A DNA stretch of 64,000 bases, taken from Betaproteobacteria bacterium (GTDB lineage Bacteria > Pseudomonadota > Gammaproteobacteria > Burkholderiales > Rhodocyclaceae). The DNA lies in assembly GCA_016208415.1 (NCBI GenBank), contig JACQYB010000037.1, forward strand, positions 1-64,000, read 5' to 3'. The notes under the pieces are model-generated. The model worked only from the letters and a program-made list of their open reading frames with translations, made no database searches and was not told where the DNA came from. Shown piece by piece: positions 19,168 through 27,694 of this stretch (the first letter of the stretch is position 1; each line of letters opens with the position of its first letter). Made by a program: the position numbers and the translations under genes.

Positions 19168-19728
19168 ATGGGACTGCCCGCCGCAAGACCTGCCACCTAC
19201 GAAGACCTCTTCGACCTGCCGGAGAACCTGGTGGGCGAGATCATCGGCGGGCGACTGGTGACGCATCCCCGACCGGCACCGAAGCATGCGCGTGCGTATT
19301 ACACCCTCGGCTTCAAGGTCGGTGGTGCTTACGACGACGGGGTGAACGGCCCCGGCGGCTGGTGGATCCTGGACGAGCCCGAACTCCACCTGGCCCGCGA
19401 CATCCTCGTCCCGGACCTGGCCGGCTGGCGCCGCGAACGCATGCCCAGGCTGCCGGAAACCGCCTGGTTCGAACTGCCGCCGGACTGGGTTTGCGAGATC
19501 CTCTCCCCTTCCACCGCCAAGGTGGATCGTGCCGAGAAGCTGCCCATCTACGCCGCCCACGGCGTACGCCACGCCTGGCTGGTGGACCCCGACCTGCGCA
19601 CCCTGGAGGTGTTCGAAAACCACGACGGGCGCTGGCTGCTGCTGACCGTCCTGGAAAACGACGCCGCCGTCTCCCAGCCGCCTTTCGACGCCATCGCGTT
19701 CAGCCTTTCCGGCCTCTGGGCGGATTAG
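19168..19728 (+). CDS. Uma2-family (DUF820) PD-(D/E)XK-like protein
   Basis: A 186-aa protein of the Uma2 family, predicted to have a restriction-endonuclease-like fold. The family pattern is complete: LVGEIIGGRLV, then ILVPDLAGWRRER, CEILSPSTAKVDRAEKLPIYAAHGVRHAWLVDP. The Asp and the ExLSPS glutamate are the presumed metal ligands. Uma2 genes are common in cyanobacteria and environmental proteobacteria, often mobile; their role is unknown. A second member is at 26927. Confidence 0.85.
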   Translation: MGLPAARPATYEDLFDLPENLVGEIIGGRLVTHPRPAPKHARAYYTLGFKVGGAYDDGVNGPGGWWILDEPELHLARDILVPDLAGWRRERMPRLPETAWFELPPDWVCEILSPSTAKVDRAEKLPIYAAHGVRHAWLVDPDLRTLEVFENHDGRWLLLTVLENDAAVSQPPFDAIAFSLSGLWAD

Positions 19729-19770
19729 CCCGGATATCGGGCCGGCGGCCCGACCACCGAAGGGTCGCCT

Positions 19771-22407
19771 TTACCGCCCCCGCAGCGCCTGCGCCAGTTG
19801 CGACAGCGTGTCCGCCAGCAACCGCACGGTTTCCGGTTCCGGCAACGGAATCTTCAGGCTGTTGCCGCCCGTGGCCTCGTCGCGCACCACCCAGGGGTGA
19901 GCGCCTGCGCCAGCCCCGGGGGGCGCGGCGGCGGCCTTCAGCGCCTCGGCGAACTGGGCGCCGATCCCCAGCAAGGCCGCCCACGGGTCCGCACCGGCGG
20001 GCGCCGCCGCGGGCGGAGACGAGGCACCGGCCGCGGGGCCCACGGGCGCGGCCTCGCCGGCATCGGTGGCGCCGGCCGGTGGGATTTCGTCGGCCGCGCC
20101 ATCCCCTTCGGCCGCGCCGGCCGTGACGGCTGAACGCGCCGTTCCGGCGGCCGCCACCGGCGCTTCCGCCGCGCCATTCGCGCAAACGTCCGGCACCTCC
20201 TGCGGCTCGGCAGCCTCTTCGCGCGCCCCCATCTCCTCCGCAGGCTCCACCGCGTCGGCCTCGCCCATGGCGCCCGTCACCTTCTCCACGTCCTTCATGA
20301 AGCGCGACAGGCGCGAGCCGCCCAACGAAATCTCCCCCTCGCCGCCGTCGAGGATGCCCGCCGACAGCGAACGCTTGAACGCCAGCACCGACAGCATCCC
20401 CTCCTCGATGGTGCCCTGGGAGACGAAATTCACGATCTGCACCGGCCGCTTCTGCCCCAGCCGGTGGATGCGCGCGATGCGCTGCTCGAGGATGGCCGGG
20501 TTCCACGGCAGGTCCATGTTGATGAGCGTGGAGGCGTGCTGCAGGTTCAGCCCGGTGCTCCCCGCGTCGGTGGAGAGGAAGACCCGGCAGTGCGGGTCAT
20601 CACGGAAGCGATCCACCAGCGCCGGGCGCTGCTCGCTGGGCACGCCGCCGTGGAACAGCACGTGCCCCCAGCCCCGCGCCTTGAAGCGACGCACCAGAAT
20701 CTCGTGGGTGCCCAGCCACTGGCTGAACACCACCGCCTTGGCATCCGGCTGCGCGAACAGCTCGTCGAACAGAGCCGCCAGCTCGTCGGCCTTGACGCCG
20801 TGGTCGCTCTCCTTGTCCAGCAGCCAGGTGCTGTTGCACGACATCCGCATGTTCTGCAGCGCGCAGGTGAGCATGCGCTGGTCCTTCTCCGACAGATAAC
20901 CGGTCTTGCGCCAGCGCTTGGCGATGCGCGCCACGATGTCGCCGTTCTCCACGTGATGGCCCATCTGCGCCGCGGTCATGGGCACCAGCAGCGTCTGGTC
21001 GGTGCGGCTGGGCAGTTGCGTGAGCACCTCCGCCTTGCGCCGGCGGATCAGCACCGGCGCCAGGGTCTCGCCGATCTTCTCCAGTTCCCGGTAACCGACC
21101 ACCCGCCCGTGGTCGTCGCGCATCTGGTGGGTATGCAGCAGCTTCCAGGTGGGTCCAAGGCGGTGCTGGTCCACGAACTGGACGATGGAGATCAGTTCCT
21201 CCAGCTTGTTCTCCAGCGGCGTGCCGGTGAGCACCACGGCGTAGGGGCTGTCGATGCGCTTCAACGCCCGGGCGGCGATGGTGTTCCAGTTCTTCACCCG
21301 CTGCGCCTCGTCCACGATCACCAGCTCCGGCCCCCAGTGGGCGATCAGGTCGAGGTCGGCCTTGAGCTTCTCGTAGTTGGTGATCTTGCAGAAATCCTCT
21401 TCGGCATACTCCTTCTGCCGCACCGCCCGCAGCCCGCCGATCACCCGCGCCTGGCGCCCGGAGAAGCGGGCGATCTCCCGCTGCCACTGGTACTTCAGCG
21501 ACGTGGGGCACACCACCAGCACCCGCGTCACGCCGCACAGACGGGCCAGGATCTCCGCCGCCGCAATGGCCTGGATGGTCTTGCCCAGGCCCATCTCGTC
21601 GCCGATCAGGCAGCGCCCCGCCTGCACGGCAAACAGCGCCCCTTCCGCCTGGTAGGGGTAGAGGGGCACCTTCAGCAGCTTCGCCAGCCCCGGGTCCGCC
21701 GCCCCCTGCGGAAATTCCTTCGCCAGCGCGTGCTCCCGCGACTGGGCGTCGCGCACGCCCGCCACGAAGACAAGGGCATCGTCGTAGCAGCGCAGTTCGT
21801 GGCCGGTCTTCGCCACCGCCGTGGTAAAGCCCTGCAGCAGCCCGAAGCGCTGCGGCGGCAGGCGCCAGTCCTGCGCCTCGTCGAACAGCGCCCGCGCCGC
21901 CGCCAGCACCTGCGGCGGGCACTCGCTCCCGGACCGGAAATGCACGCCGCGCGCACCGCCGTAGCGCAGGTACAGCTCGGAAAACGGCGGCCGGTAGCCG
22001 CGACGCAACGCCGCCTGCGTGCCGCGCCGCCGCTCCAGCGCCCCCAGGGTGAATTCGATGTGCTTGCAGGTGCCCAGCTCGTTGGTGGCGAAGTCGGGAC
22101 AACTGCAATAGTTTTCCCCCGGCCGGCGCCCGCGGATCGCCACCCGATAGGCGGTGCCCGCCGCCGGGTTGCCCACCCGGAACTCCGAGAACACCAGCTC
22201 CGAACCCAGGTTCTCCAGCCCGAAGACCTGCTCCCGCCCGTACTGCCGGCGCAGCACCCGCTGCCAGTCCTCCGGCGAGAGATGCTCGGGGGCGCGGGTG
22301 CGGGAGAGTTTCGGCGGTTTGGGGGCAGCGGACTTGCCGGATCGGGATCGGCCCGAAGCGCCCCCGGGCGCGCTGGACTTGGCGGTGGTCTTGGCGGCAG
22401 GCGGCAT
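19771..22407 (-). CDS. Snf2-family helicase with SWIM zinc finger
   Basis: An 878-aa Swi2/Snf2 ATPase. A basic N-terminal tail is followed by a SWIM finger (C101, C103, C114, H116 in CSCPDF...CKHIEF). The helicase core has Walker A DEMGLGKT at 270-277, motif II DEAQ at 366-369, and motifs V-VI ending QRIARIHRLGQKRP. The C-terminal 150 residues are Ala/Pro/Glu-rich and low-complexity, perhaps flexible. The start at 22407 excludes an upstream stretch with no family features. Such helicases are frequent in defence regions, and this one is next to the CRISPR genes, but a housekeeping DNA-repair role is equally possible. Confidence 0.85.
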   Translation of the reverse strand: MPPAAKTTAKSSAPGGASGRSRSGKSAAPKPPKLSRTRAPEHLSPEDWQRVLRRQYGREQVFGLENLGSELVFSEFRVGNPAAGTAYRVAIRGRRPGENYCSCPDFATNELGTCKHIEFTLGALERRRGTQAALRRGYRPPFSELYLRYGGARGVHFRSGSECPPQVLAAARALFDEAQDWRLPPQRFGLLQGFTTAVAKTGHELRCYDDALVFVAGVRDAQSREHALAKEFPQGAADPGLAKLLKVPLYPYQAEGALFAVQAGRCLIGDEMGLGKTIQAIAAAEILARLCGVTRVLVVCPTSLKYQWQREIARFSGRQARVIGGLRAVRQKEYAEEDFCKITNYEKLKADLDLIAHWGPELVIVDEAQRVKNWNTIAARALKRIDSPYAVVLTGTPLENKLEELISIVQFVDQHRLGPTWKLLHTHQMRDDHGRVVGYRELEKIGETLAPVLIRRRKAEVLTQLPSRTDQTLLVPMTAAQMGHHVENGDIVARIAKRWRKTGYLSEKDQRMLTCALQNMRMSCNSTWLLDKESDHGVKADELAALFDELFAQPDAKAVVFSQWLGTHEILVRRFKARGWGHVLFHGGVPSEQRPALVDRFRDDPHCRVFLSTDAGSTGLNLQHASTLINMDLPWNPAILEQRIARIHRLGQKRPVQIVNFVSQGTIEEGMLSVLAFKRSLSAGILDGGEGEISLGGSRLSRFMKDVEKVTGAMGEADAVEPAEEMGAREEAAEPQEVPDVCANGAAEAPVAAAGTARSAVTAGAAEGDGAADEIPPAGATDAGEAAPVGPAAGASSPPAAAPAGADPWAALLGIGAQFAEALKAAAAPPGAGAGAHPWVVRDEATGGNSLKIPLPEPETVRLLADTLSQLAQALRGR

Positions 22408-22570
22408 GGACGGCTCCGGAATCGATGCGGTGGCGGTGAAGCTGCGAATTATCCCGCGCCGGCACCGCGCCGTGGGGCGCAACAGTTGTTTTCCGATTCG
22501 CCGCGACGCTGCGCCGCACCATCTTGGCATGTGTGATGCATCTCACGAAACCACCCAGACAAAGGTTATC

Positions 22571-22607
22571 ACTAGCAAGAAAGCCCTGAATCGAAAGGGA
22601 TTGAGAC
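22571..22607 (+). repeat. single CRISPR-repeat-like sequence
   Basis: The stretch ends GGGATTGAGAC. This is close to the ATTGAAAC-type 3' end that forms the 8-base crRNA tag of type III systems. CCCT and AGGG can pair as the small repeat hairpin. It is the only copy I can find and lies 78 bases before cas2. I therefore call it a lone or remnant repeat, not an array. Confidence 0.4.
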
Positions 22608-22685
22608 ATTGTGGCAACGGCCGTAGCCGTCTCTTGGATAACCTACGAAGTGGCGGCGGCGCCGCCCGTCGTTTATGGTGCTGCC

Positions 22686-22973
22686 ATGAGCGATGCGGCC
22701 CGGACCCTGTACCTGGTGTGCTACGACGTGAGTTGCCCCAAGCGGCTGTACCGGGTGCATCGTTTCCTGCAGGGTTACAGGGTAGGCGGCCAGAAGTCGT
22801 TCTTCGAGTGCTGGCTGACGGCGGCCGAGTTGAAGCGCGTGCAGCGGGAACTGGAGGAACTGGTCGACCCTGTGGAAGACCGGGTGCACATCTTCCAGCT
22901 CGACCCGCGCATGAAGATGGAGTGCCTGGGGGTGGCGCAGCCGCCCGTGACGGGCGCGTTCATGGTGTTGTGA
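22686..22973 (+). CDS. cas2: CRISPR adaptation endonuclease-fold protein Cas2 (first copy)
   Basis: A 95-aa Cas2 with a ferredoxin-like fold. LYLVCYDVSCPKRLYRVHRF is the first beta strand and catalytic-Asp region; EDRVHIFQLDPR is the typical C-terminal strand. The start at 22686 was chosen over an upstream extension because family similarity begins there. Cas2 dimers bridge two Cas1 dimers for spacer integration. It precedes cas1 by 9 bases. Confidence 0.9.
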   Translation: MSDAARTLYLVCYDVSCPKRLYRVHRFLQGYRVGGQKSFFECWLTAAELKRVQRELEELVDPVEDRVHIFQLDPRMKMECLGVAQPPVTGAFMVL

Positions 22974-22982
22974 GGGGGAGCG

Positions 22983-23981
22983 ATGACCAGTCTTTACGTG
23001 GATCGGCGCGGCACGACGCTCAAGGCGGACGGCGAGGCACTGGTGTTCTACGAGAACGATTCGCGGGTGGGCACCGTGCCGCTGGCGCCGCTCTCGCGAG
23101 TGTTTCTGCGCGGCGACGTGACGCTGTCTTCGAGCCTGCTGGGGAAGCTGGGCGAGCGCGGCATCGGCGTAGTGGTGCTATCCGGGCGCAAGGGCGAGCC
23201 CACCATGCTGCTCGGCCGCCCGCACAATGACGCCGCCCGGCGCGTGGCGCAGTACCGTCTGAGCCTGGACGCGGATTTCTGCCTGCGTTTCTCCCGCGCC
23301 GTGGTGGAAGCCAAGCTGCGCGCCCAGCGCACGATCATCGAGGAGCGTCGCGACGAGGACCTGCGCTGGCGCTATCCGCTCACGGTGTGCCTGCGTCGGC
23401 TCGACGCCTTCATCGCCCAGGTGGATGCACAGGGCTCGCCGGCGTCGCTGCGCGGGCTGGAAGGTGCTGCGGCCGCGGCCTATTTCGGCGGCCTGGCGGA
23501 GCTGCTGCCGGAACGCCTGCATTTTTCCGGGCGCAACCGCCGTCCGCCGCGCGACCCCTTCAACGCCGTGCTGTCGCTGGGCTACACCCTGCTGCACAGC
23601 GAGGCGGTGATCGCCCTGTATGGCGCCGGCCTGGACCCCTTCGTGGGCTTCTACCACGCGCTCGATTTCGGGCGCGAGTCGCTGGCCTGCGACATCGTAG
23701 AGCCGCTGCGCCCGGAGGTGGATCGCTTCTGCGTGGCGCTGTTCCGCCGCGAGGCGCTGCGCCCGGAGGATTTCAGCCACGCCGACGGCGCCTGCCTGCT
23801 GGGCAAGGCCGGCCGGGCGCGTTTCTACGGCGAGTGGGAAAACCTGGCGGAGCGCCTGCGCAAGGGGCTGGCAGAGTCGATTACCGACGTGTCGGGCACC
23901 ATCGGCGCCGTGGCGACTAGCCGCCGGAGCGCTGCCGACGGCGGCGCGGAGGAGGAATTCGACGGCGCGGAGCAGCCATGA
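22983..23981 (+). CDS. cas1: CRISPR integrase Cas1
   Basis: A 332-aa Cas1 of the type I/III kind. The presumed metal ligands are visible: Glu in SLRGLEGAAAAAYF, His in GFYHALDFGRESLACDIVE and Glu in DIVEPLRPEVDRF. The C-terminal 25 residues are acidic and probably disordered. It overlaps the next cas2-like gene by ATGA. The intact active site argues that adaptation may still work. Confidence 0.93.
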   Translation: MTSLYVDRRGTTLKADGEALVFYENDSRVGTVPLAPLSRVFLRGDVTLSSSLLGKLGERGIGVVVLSGRKGEPTMLLGRPHNDAARRVAQYRLSLDADFCLRFSRAVVEAKLRAQRTIIEERRDEDLRWRYPLTVCLRRLDAFIAQVDAQGSPASLRGLEGAAAAAYFGGLAELLPERLHFSGRNRRPPRDPFNAVLSLGYTLLHSEAVIALYGAGLDPFVGFYHALDFGRESLACDIVEPLRPEVDRFCVALFRREALRPEDFSHADGACLLGKAGRARFYGEWENLAERLRKGLAESITDVSGTIGAVATSRRSAADGGAEEEFDGAEQP

Positions 23982-24271
23982 CCGGGCGCGCCTTCGTCAT
24001 CGGCTACGACATCACCGATCCAGGCCGCCTGCAGCGGGTGTACCGGGCGGTGTGCCGCCATGCCATGCCGCTGGAGTACAGCGTATTTCTGCTGGTCGGC
24101 TCCGAGGCGGACAAGACCACCTGCCTGGAGGCCATGGAAGGGCTGATCGACCGCCGCAGCGACGACGTGCGCTGCTACCCCCTGCCGGCCCGCGGCTTCC
24201 AGGGCCGCATCGGCCGGGCGAGCCTGCCGGCGGGAATCACTTGGACCGGGTTGCCGGCGGCGCTGGCATGA
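23978..24271 (+). CDS. cas2: second Cas2-family protein
   Basis: A 97-aa Cas2-type protein (FVIGYDITDPGRLQRVYRAV, then LEYSVFLLVGSEADK). It is clearly different from the Cas2 at 22686, so it is not a recent duplicate. ATGA overlaps join it to both cas1 and the next gene. Two cas2 genes flanking one cas1 are unusual. One may replace or modulate the other. Confidence 0.85.
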   Translation: MTGRAFVIGYDITDPGRLQRVYRAVCRHAMPLEYSVFLLVGSEADKTTCLEAMEGLIDRRSDDVRCYPLPARGFQGRIGRASLPAGITWTGLPAALA

Positions 24272-24570
24272 GCACCTGGTTCGTGTCGCGCCACCCGGGG
24301 GCGGTGGAATGGGCCCGTCGCCGGGGGCTGGTGGTGGATCGGTGGATGGCGCACCTGGACCTGGAGGAGGTCGCCGCCGGTGACGTGGTGATCGGCACCC
24401 TGCCGATACAGATCGCCGCCGGGGTATGCTCGCGGGGCGGACGCTACCTGCACCTGCGCCTCGACCTGCCCGCCCACCAGCGCGGGCGGGAATTGAGCGC
24501 GGACGAGCTGGAGGCGGCGGGCGCGGAGCTGGAGGAGTACATCGTGCACACCAGGGGGAAGAATCCATGA
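24268..24570 (+). CDS. csx16: CRISPR-associated protein Csx16
   Basis: A 100-aa protein with the Csx16 pattern: WFVSRHPGAVEWARRRG, then HLDLEEVAAGDVVIGTLP and YLHLRLDLPAHQRG. Csx16 is a small protein of type III CRISPR loci and has been placed among candidate ring nucleases that degrade cyclic oligoadenylates. Four-base overlaps on both sides fix it in the operon. Confidence 0.82.
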   Translation: MSTWFVSRHPGAVEWARRRGLVVDRWMAHLDLEEVAAGDVVIGTLPIQIAAGVCSRGGRYLHLRLDLPAHQRGRELSADELEAAGAELEEYIVHTRGKNP

Positions 24571-25715
24571 ACCGGTTCAACACACATCTTTGCCTGGTGT
24601 CCGCCCAGGCTACGCCGAATCTGGCGCCCGCGCTCGATCCGGATTTCGCGCCGCAGCGGGTGGTGCTGGCCGTCAGCCATGACATGCAACGGCAGGCGCA
24701 GTGGCTGGCGGCAGTACTGAAGCGCCACCAGATCCGCGTCGAGACCCTGGACATCGCCGACCCTTACGACTTCGCGGCGTGCTGGGAGTGTTTCGCCAAC
24801 TGGATGGGCGGCCAGGACCGCGACGTGGCCCTGAACGTCACCGGCGGCACCAAGGTCATGGCCATGGCGGCGCAGGACGTTTTCCGCAACGACGACGAGC
24901 GTCCGGTGTTCTACATCAACATCGAGAATGACCAGGTGGTGCGCATTGACCGGAGGGATGCGGGATTCGTGCTGCCCACCAAGGTCCGCCTGCGCGAGTA
25001 TCTGGAGGCGCACGGCTACGGCCTGCCCGGCAAACCCCACAAGCCGGAACTGCCCGCGAGCCGGCGCGAACTGGTGCAGCGTCTGGCGTATGAAAGCGAA
25101 CGGCTCGGGCGAGCGCTCGGCCGCCTGAACTGGCTGGCCAAGGAAGCGCAACGGAACCTGACCACCCCTGAACTCGACCCCGACGATCAGGACAGCCGGA
25201 CACTCGACGAGTTGATCTCGGTCTTTTCGGCGGAAGGGTTGATGGCGCAGAAGGGCAAGCGCCTGTCGTTCCCTGACGACGAAGCCCGCAGGTTCGTCAA
25301 CGGCGGCTGGCTGGAGATGCTGGTGTACCACTGCCTGGCGCAGCTTTCGCCGGAACTGGGGCTGGCGGATTACGCCACCAGCCTGGAGGTGCTCGCCCCC
25401 GACGGCAAGACGCGCAACGAGATCGACGCAGCGTGCCTGCACCGCAACACGCTGTACCTCGTCGAATGCAAGTCAGCCAACCTCGCCGCCAGCGGCAGGA
25501 CCGGGGGCGAAAGCGGCGCCGAGGCGCTCTACAAGCTGGACACCCTGCGCAAGATGGGCGGGCTGCGCACCAAGGCGATGCTGGTGGATTTCCGCGGCAG
25601 CCTGACCGAACACGACCGGCGCCGCGCAGCCCAGATGGGGCTGCGGATCGTGGCCGGCCGCCAGTTGCGCGATGTGCAGGGCGAGTTGCGGAGATGGCTC
25701 AGTGGCACCCCATGA
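24567..25715 (+). CDS. can2: CARF-domain nuclease, Can2/Card1 (DUF1887) type
   Basis: A 382-aa cyclic-oligoadenylate effector. The N-terminal CARF domain has the ligand-loop motif NVTGGTKVMAM at 90-100. The C-terminal PD-(D/E)XK nuclease has NEIDAAC (284-290) and VECKS (299-303). A winged-helix-like middle lies between. In type III CRISPR such proteins cut DNA or RNA when Cas10 makes cyclic tetra-adenylate. No Cas10 is in the window. The family's catalytic residues are intact, so it should respond to a ligand from elsewhere. Confidence 0.85.
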   Translation: MNRFNTHLCLVSAQATPNLAPALDPDFAPQRVVLAVSHDMQRQAQWLAAVLKRHQIRVETLDIADPYDFAACWECFANWMGGQDRDVALNVTGGTKVMAMAAQDVFRNDDERPVFYINIENDQVVRIDRRDAGFVLPTKVRLREYLEAHGYGLPGKPHKPELPASRRELVQRLAYESERLGRALGRLNWLAKEAQRNLTTPELDPDDQDSRTLDELISVFSAEGLMAQKGKRLSFPDDEARRFVNGGWLEMLVYHCLAQLSPELGLADYATSLEVLAPDGKTRNEIDAACLHRNTLYLVECKSANLAASGRTGGESGAEALYKLDTLRKMGGLRTKAMLVDFRGSLTEHDRRRAAQMGLRIVAGRQLRDVQGELRRWLSGTP

Positions 25716-26844
25716 CTTCCCCCGCCGCGCGTTGCTGGCCGTCACCGGCCTCACGCCGCAGGTGGTCACCGAGACGCTCTACGCCATGTGCGTGACCGGC
25801 GACCCGCCCTTCGTGCCCACGGAGGTCCATCTTGTCACAACGGCGGAAGGCGCGGAGCAGGCGCGCCTGGCGCTGCTGGACGCCGAGAGCGGGCAGTTCC
25901 ATGCCTTCTGCCGCGACTATGGTCTGGACGCGGCCATCGACTTCCCCGCCGCCAACATCCATGTCATTCCAGACGCCTCCGGTGCGCCGCTGGAGGACAT
26001 CCGCACCCCGGAGGACAACACCCTGGCGGCCGACTGCCTGCTGGGCCACGTGCGCAGCCTGTGCGACGACCCGCAGGCGGCGGTGCATGTGTCCATCGCC
26101 GGCGGGCGCAAGACCATGGGCTTCTTCGTCGGCTACGCGCTATCGCTGTTCGGCCGGCCGCAGGACCGGCTCTCCCACGTGCTGGTAAATGCACCGTTCG
26201 AGTCCACGCGCATGTTCTACTTCCCGCCGGCCCGGCCCCGGGTGCTTCACCTGGAGAAGAACCGCTCGATCCACACCGCCGACGCCCGCGTGATGCTGGC
26301 CGAGATCCCCTTCGTGCGCCTGCGCGAAGACCTGCCGCGCGACGCCCTGCGCCACCCCACCCCGTTCGCGACGCTGGTGGCCGCAACCCAGCAGCACCGC
26401 GAACCCAGCCTGCGCTTCGAGCCCGGCCAGTTGGCCGCTATCTGCGGCGGGCATGCCATCAAGCTGTCGCCGGCGCTGTTCGCCTTCTACTGGTGGTTGG
26501 CCAGGCTGCGGGTACGCGGTGACGGCGAGGGTGGTTTCATCGCCATCCGGCAGCAAAGTCCGGATGAATATCTTCAGCTTTACGAACGCCTGGTCGGCCG
26601 CACCCACGACAGCCTGGCTACCCTGCGCGCCACCCTCAAGGGCGGCTTCTATGGCGCGTTCTTCCAGGAAAAGCGGGCGAAGATCAACGGCTTGCTGAAG
26701 GGTGCCCTGTCCCTGGGTGCCGAACCCTATCGGGTGCAAAGCGCCGGAGTGAGAAATCACATGCGCTATGGCCTTGCGCTGGAGCCACGGCATGTCGAGC
26801 TGCGGGAATACGGCACCGCGGCAGGGATCGCCCGGTCAGCCTGA
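25702..26844 (+). CDS. NE0113-family CRISPR-associated protein (Csm6-like)
   Basis: The GTG at 25702 is preceded by GGAG and overlaps the previous gene by 14 bases. The 380-aa protein begins RRALLAVTGLTPQVVTETLY and has VPTEVHLVTTAEGAEQ. This is the NE0113 (TIGR02584) family, annotated as Csm6 or as a CARF-type ring nuclease. CARF core VHVSIAGGRKTMGFFVGYAL follows near residue 135. I do not see a clear HEPN RxxxxH at the C-terminus, so the nuclease half may be absent or divergent. Confidence 0.8.
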   Translation: MAPHDFPRRALLAVTGLTPQVVTETLYAMCVTGDPPFVPTEVHLVTTAEGAEQARLALLDAESGQFHAFCRDYGLDAAIDFPAANIHVIPDASGAPLEDIRTPEDNTLAADCLLGHVRSLCDDPQAAVHVSIAGGRKTMGFFVGYALSLFGRPQDRLSHVLVNAPFESTRMFYFPPARPRVLHLEKNRSIHTADARVMLAEIPFVRLREDLPRDALRHPTPFATLVAATQQHREPSLRFEPGQLAAICGGHAIKLSPALFAFYWWLARLRVRGDGEGGFIAIRQQSPDEYLQLYERLVGRTHDSLATLRATLKGGFYGAFFQEKRAKINGLLKGALSLGAEPYRVQSAGVRNHMRYGLALEPRHVELREYGTAAGIARSA

Positions 26845-26926
26845 CACGTCCCGGCAGATCGGCCGCTTGATCGCCCCGCCCGATTCGCCCAAACTTGGCA
26901 TCAGGCTCCGCCCGCTGGAGAAGACC

Positions 26927-27574
26927 ATGTCCCTGCCCGAAATCCTCGAACGCTCGCCCCGCCTCGCCCTCTACCTGGCCGACATCCAGGCCGTGCTGGC
27001 GCTGGAGGCGCAGGCGCGGCAACGCTACCTTGACGAGACGGGTGACGACGTCAAGGCCGAATTCATCAATGGAGAAGTGGTGATGAACCCACCCGCCCGC
27101 CTTGAGCACGTGGAGTGCGAGAAGCTGCTGCTCAAGCTCCTGGACACATTCGCTTCCCGCCATCGCTGCGGCTACGTGGGCCACGAGAAACTCACCGTGT
27201 CCCTGACCAGAAACGACTACGAACCCGACATAGCCTTCTGGAGTACCGGGAAATCGGCCGGGTTCAAACCCGACCAGGTGCGCTTTCCGGCGCCGGACTT
27301 CATCGTCGAGATCCTTTCCCCCGCCACCGAGGCGCGCGAGCGCGGGGTGAAGATGGACGATTACGCCGCCCACGGCGTGGCGGAGTATTGGCTGGTTGAT
27401 CCGGCCCGCCGTGTGCTGGAGCAGTATCTGCTTGCCGGCGACCGCTATGAGCTGGCGCTCAAGTCGGGATCGGGGGAGGCGGTGGCACAGGCGATACCGG
27501 GGTTTCGGGTGCCCATCGCGGCGCTGTTCGATGTCGAAGAGAATCTCGCCGCCCTGCGGCGCATCCTGGCCTGA
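26927..27574 (+). CDS. Uma2-family (DUF820) protein, second copy
   Basis: A 215-aa Uma2 protein. The family motifs are VKAEFINGEVVMNPP, EPDIAFW, FIVEILSPATEARERGVKMDDY and HGVAEYWLVDP. It has an N-terminal helical extension the copy at 19168 lacks, and the two are not recent duplicates. The two genes bracket the helicase and CRISPR block. Function unknown; a PD-(D/E)XK nuclease fold is predicted for the family. Confidence 0.85.
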   Translation: MSLPEILERSPRLALYLADIQAVLALEAQARQRYLDETGDDVKAEFINGEVVMNPPARLEHVECEKLLLKLLDTFASRHRCGYVGHEKLTVSLTRNDYEPDIAFWSTGKSAGFKPDQVRFPAPDFIVEILSPATEARERGVKMDDYAAHGVAEYWLVDPARRVLEQYLLAGDRYELALKSGSGEAVAQAIPGFRVPIAALFDVEENLAALRRILA

Positions 27575-27694
27575 GCAAGCAGAACTCGCACCGCGTCCGC
27601 CCATCCTCCCCCGGCACGCGGCAAGTGCCCCGCCGGAACCCGACGGCATGGCGCCCTGTCTGACGCGCGTGCCCTCCCGTCCCACGACCCTGCC

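Noticed and set aside
19771..22407. Calling the Snf2 helicase part of the CRISPR operon
   Set aside because: It is on the opposite strand, ends with its own region and is a common stand-alone gene.
22500..22690. A full CRISPR array
   Set aside because: I found only one repeat-like copy and no regularly spaced second repeat.
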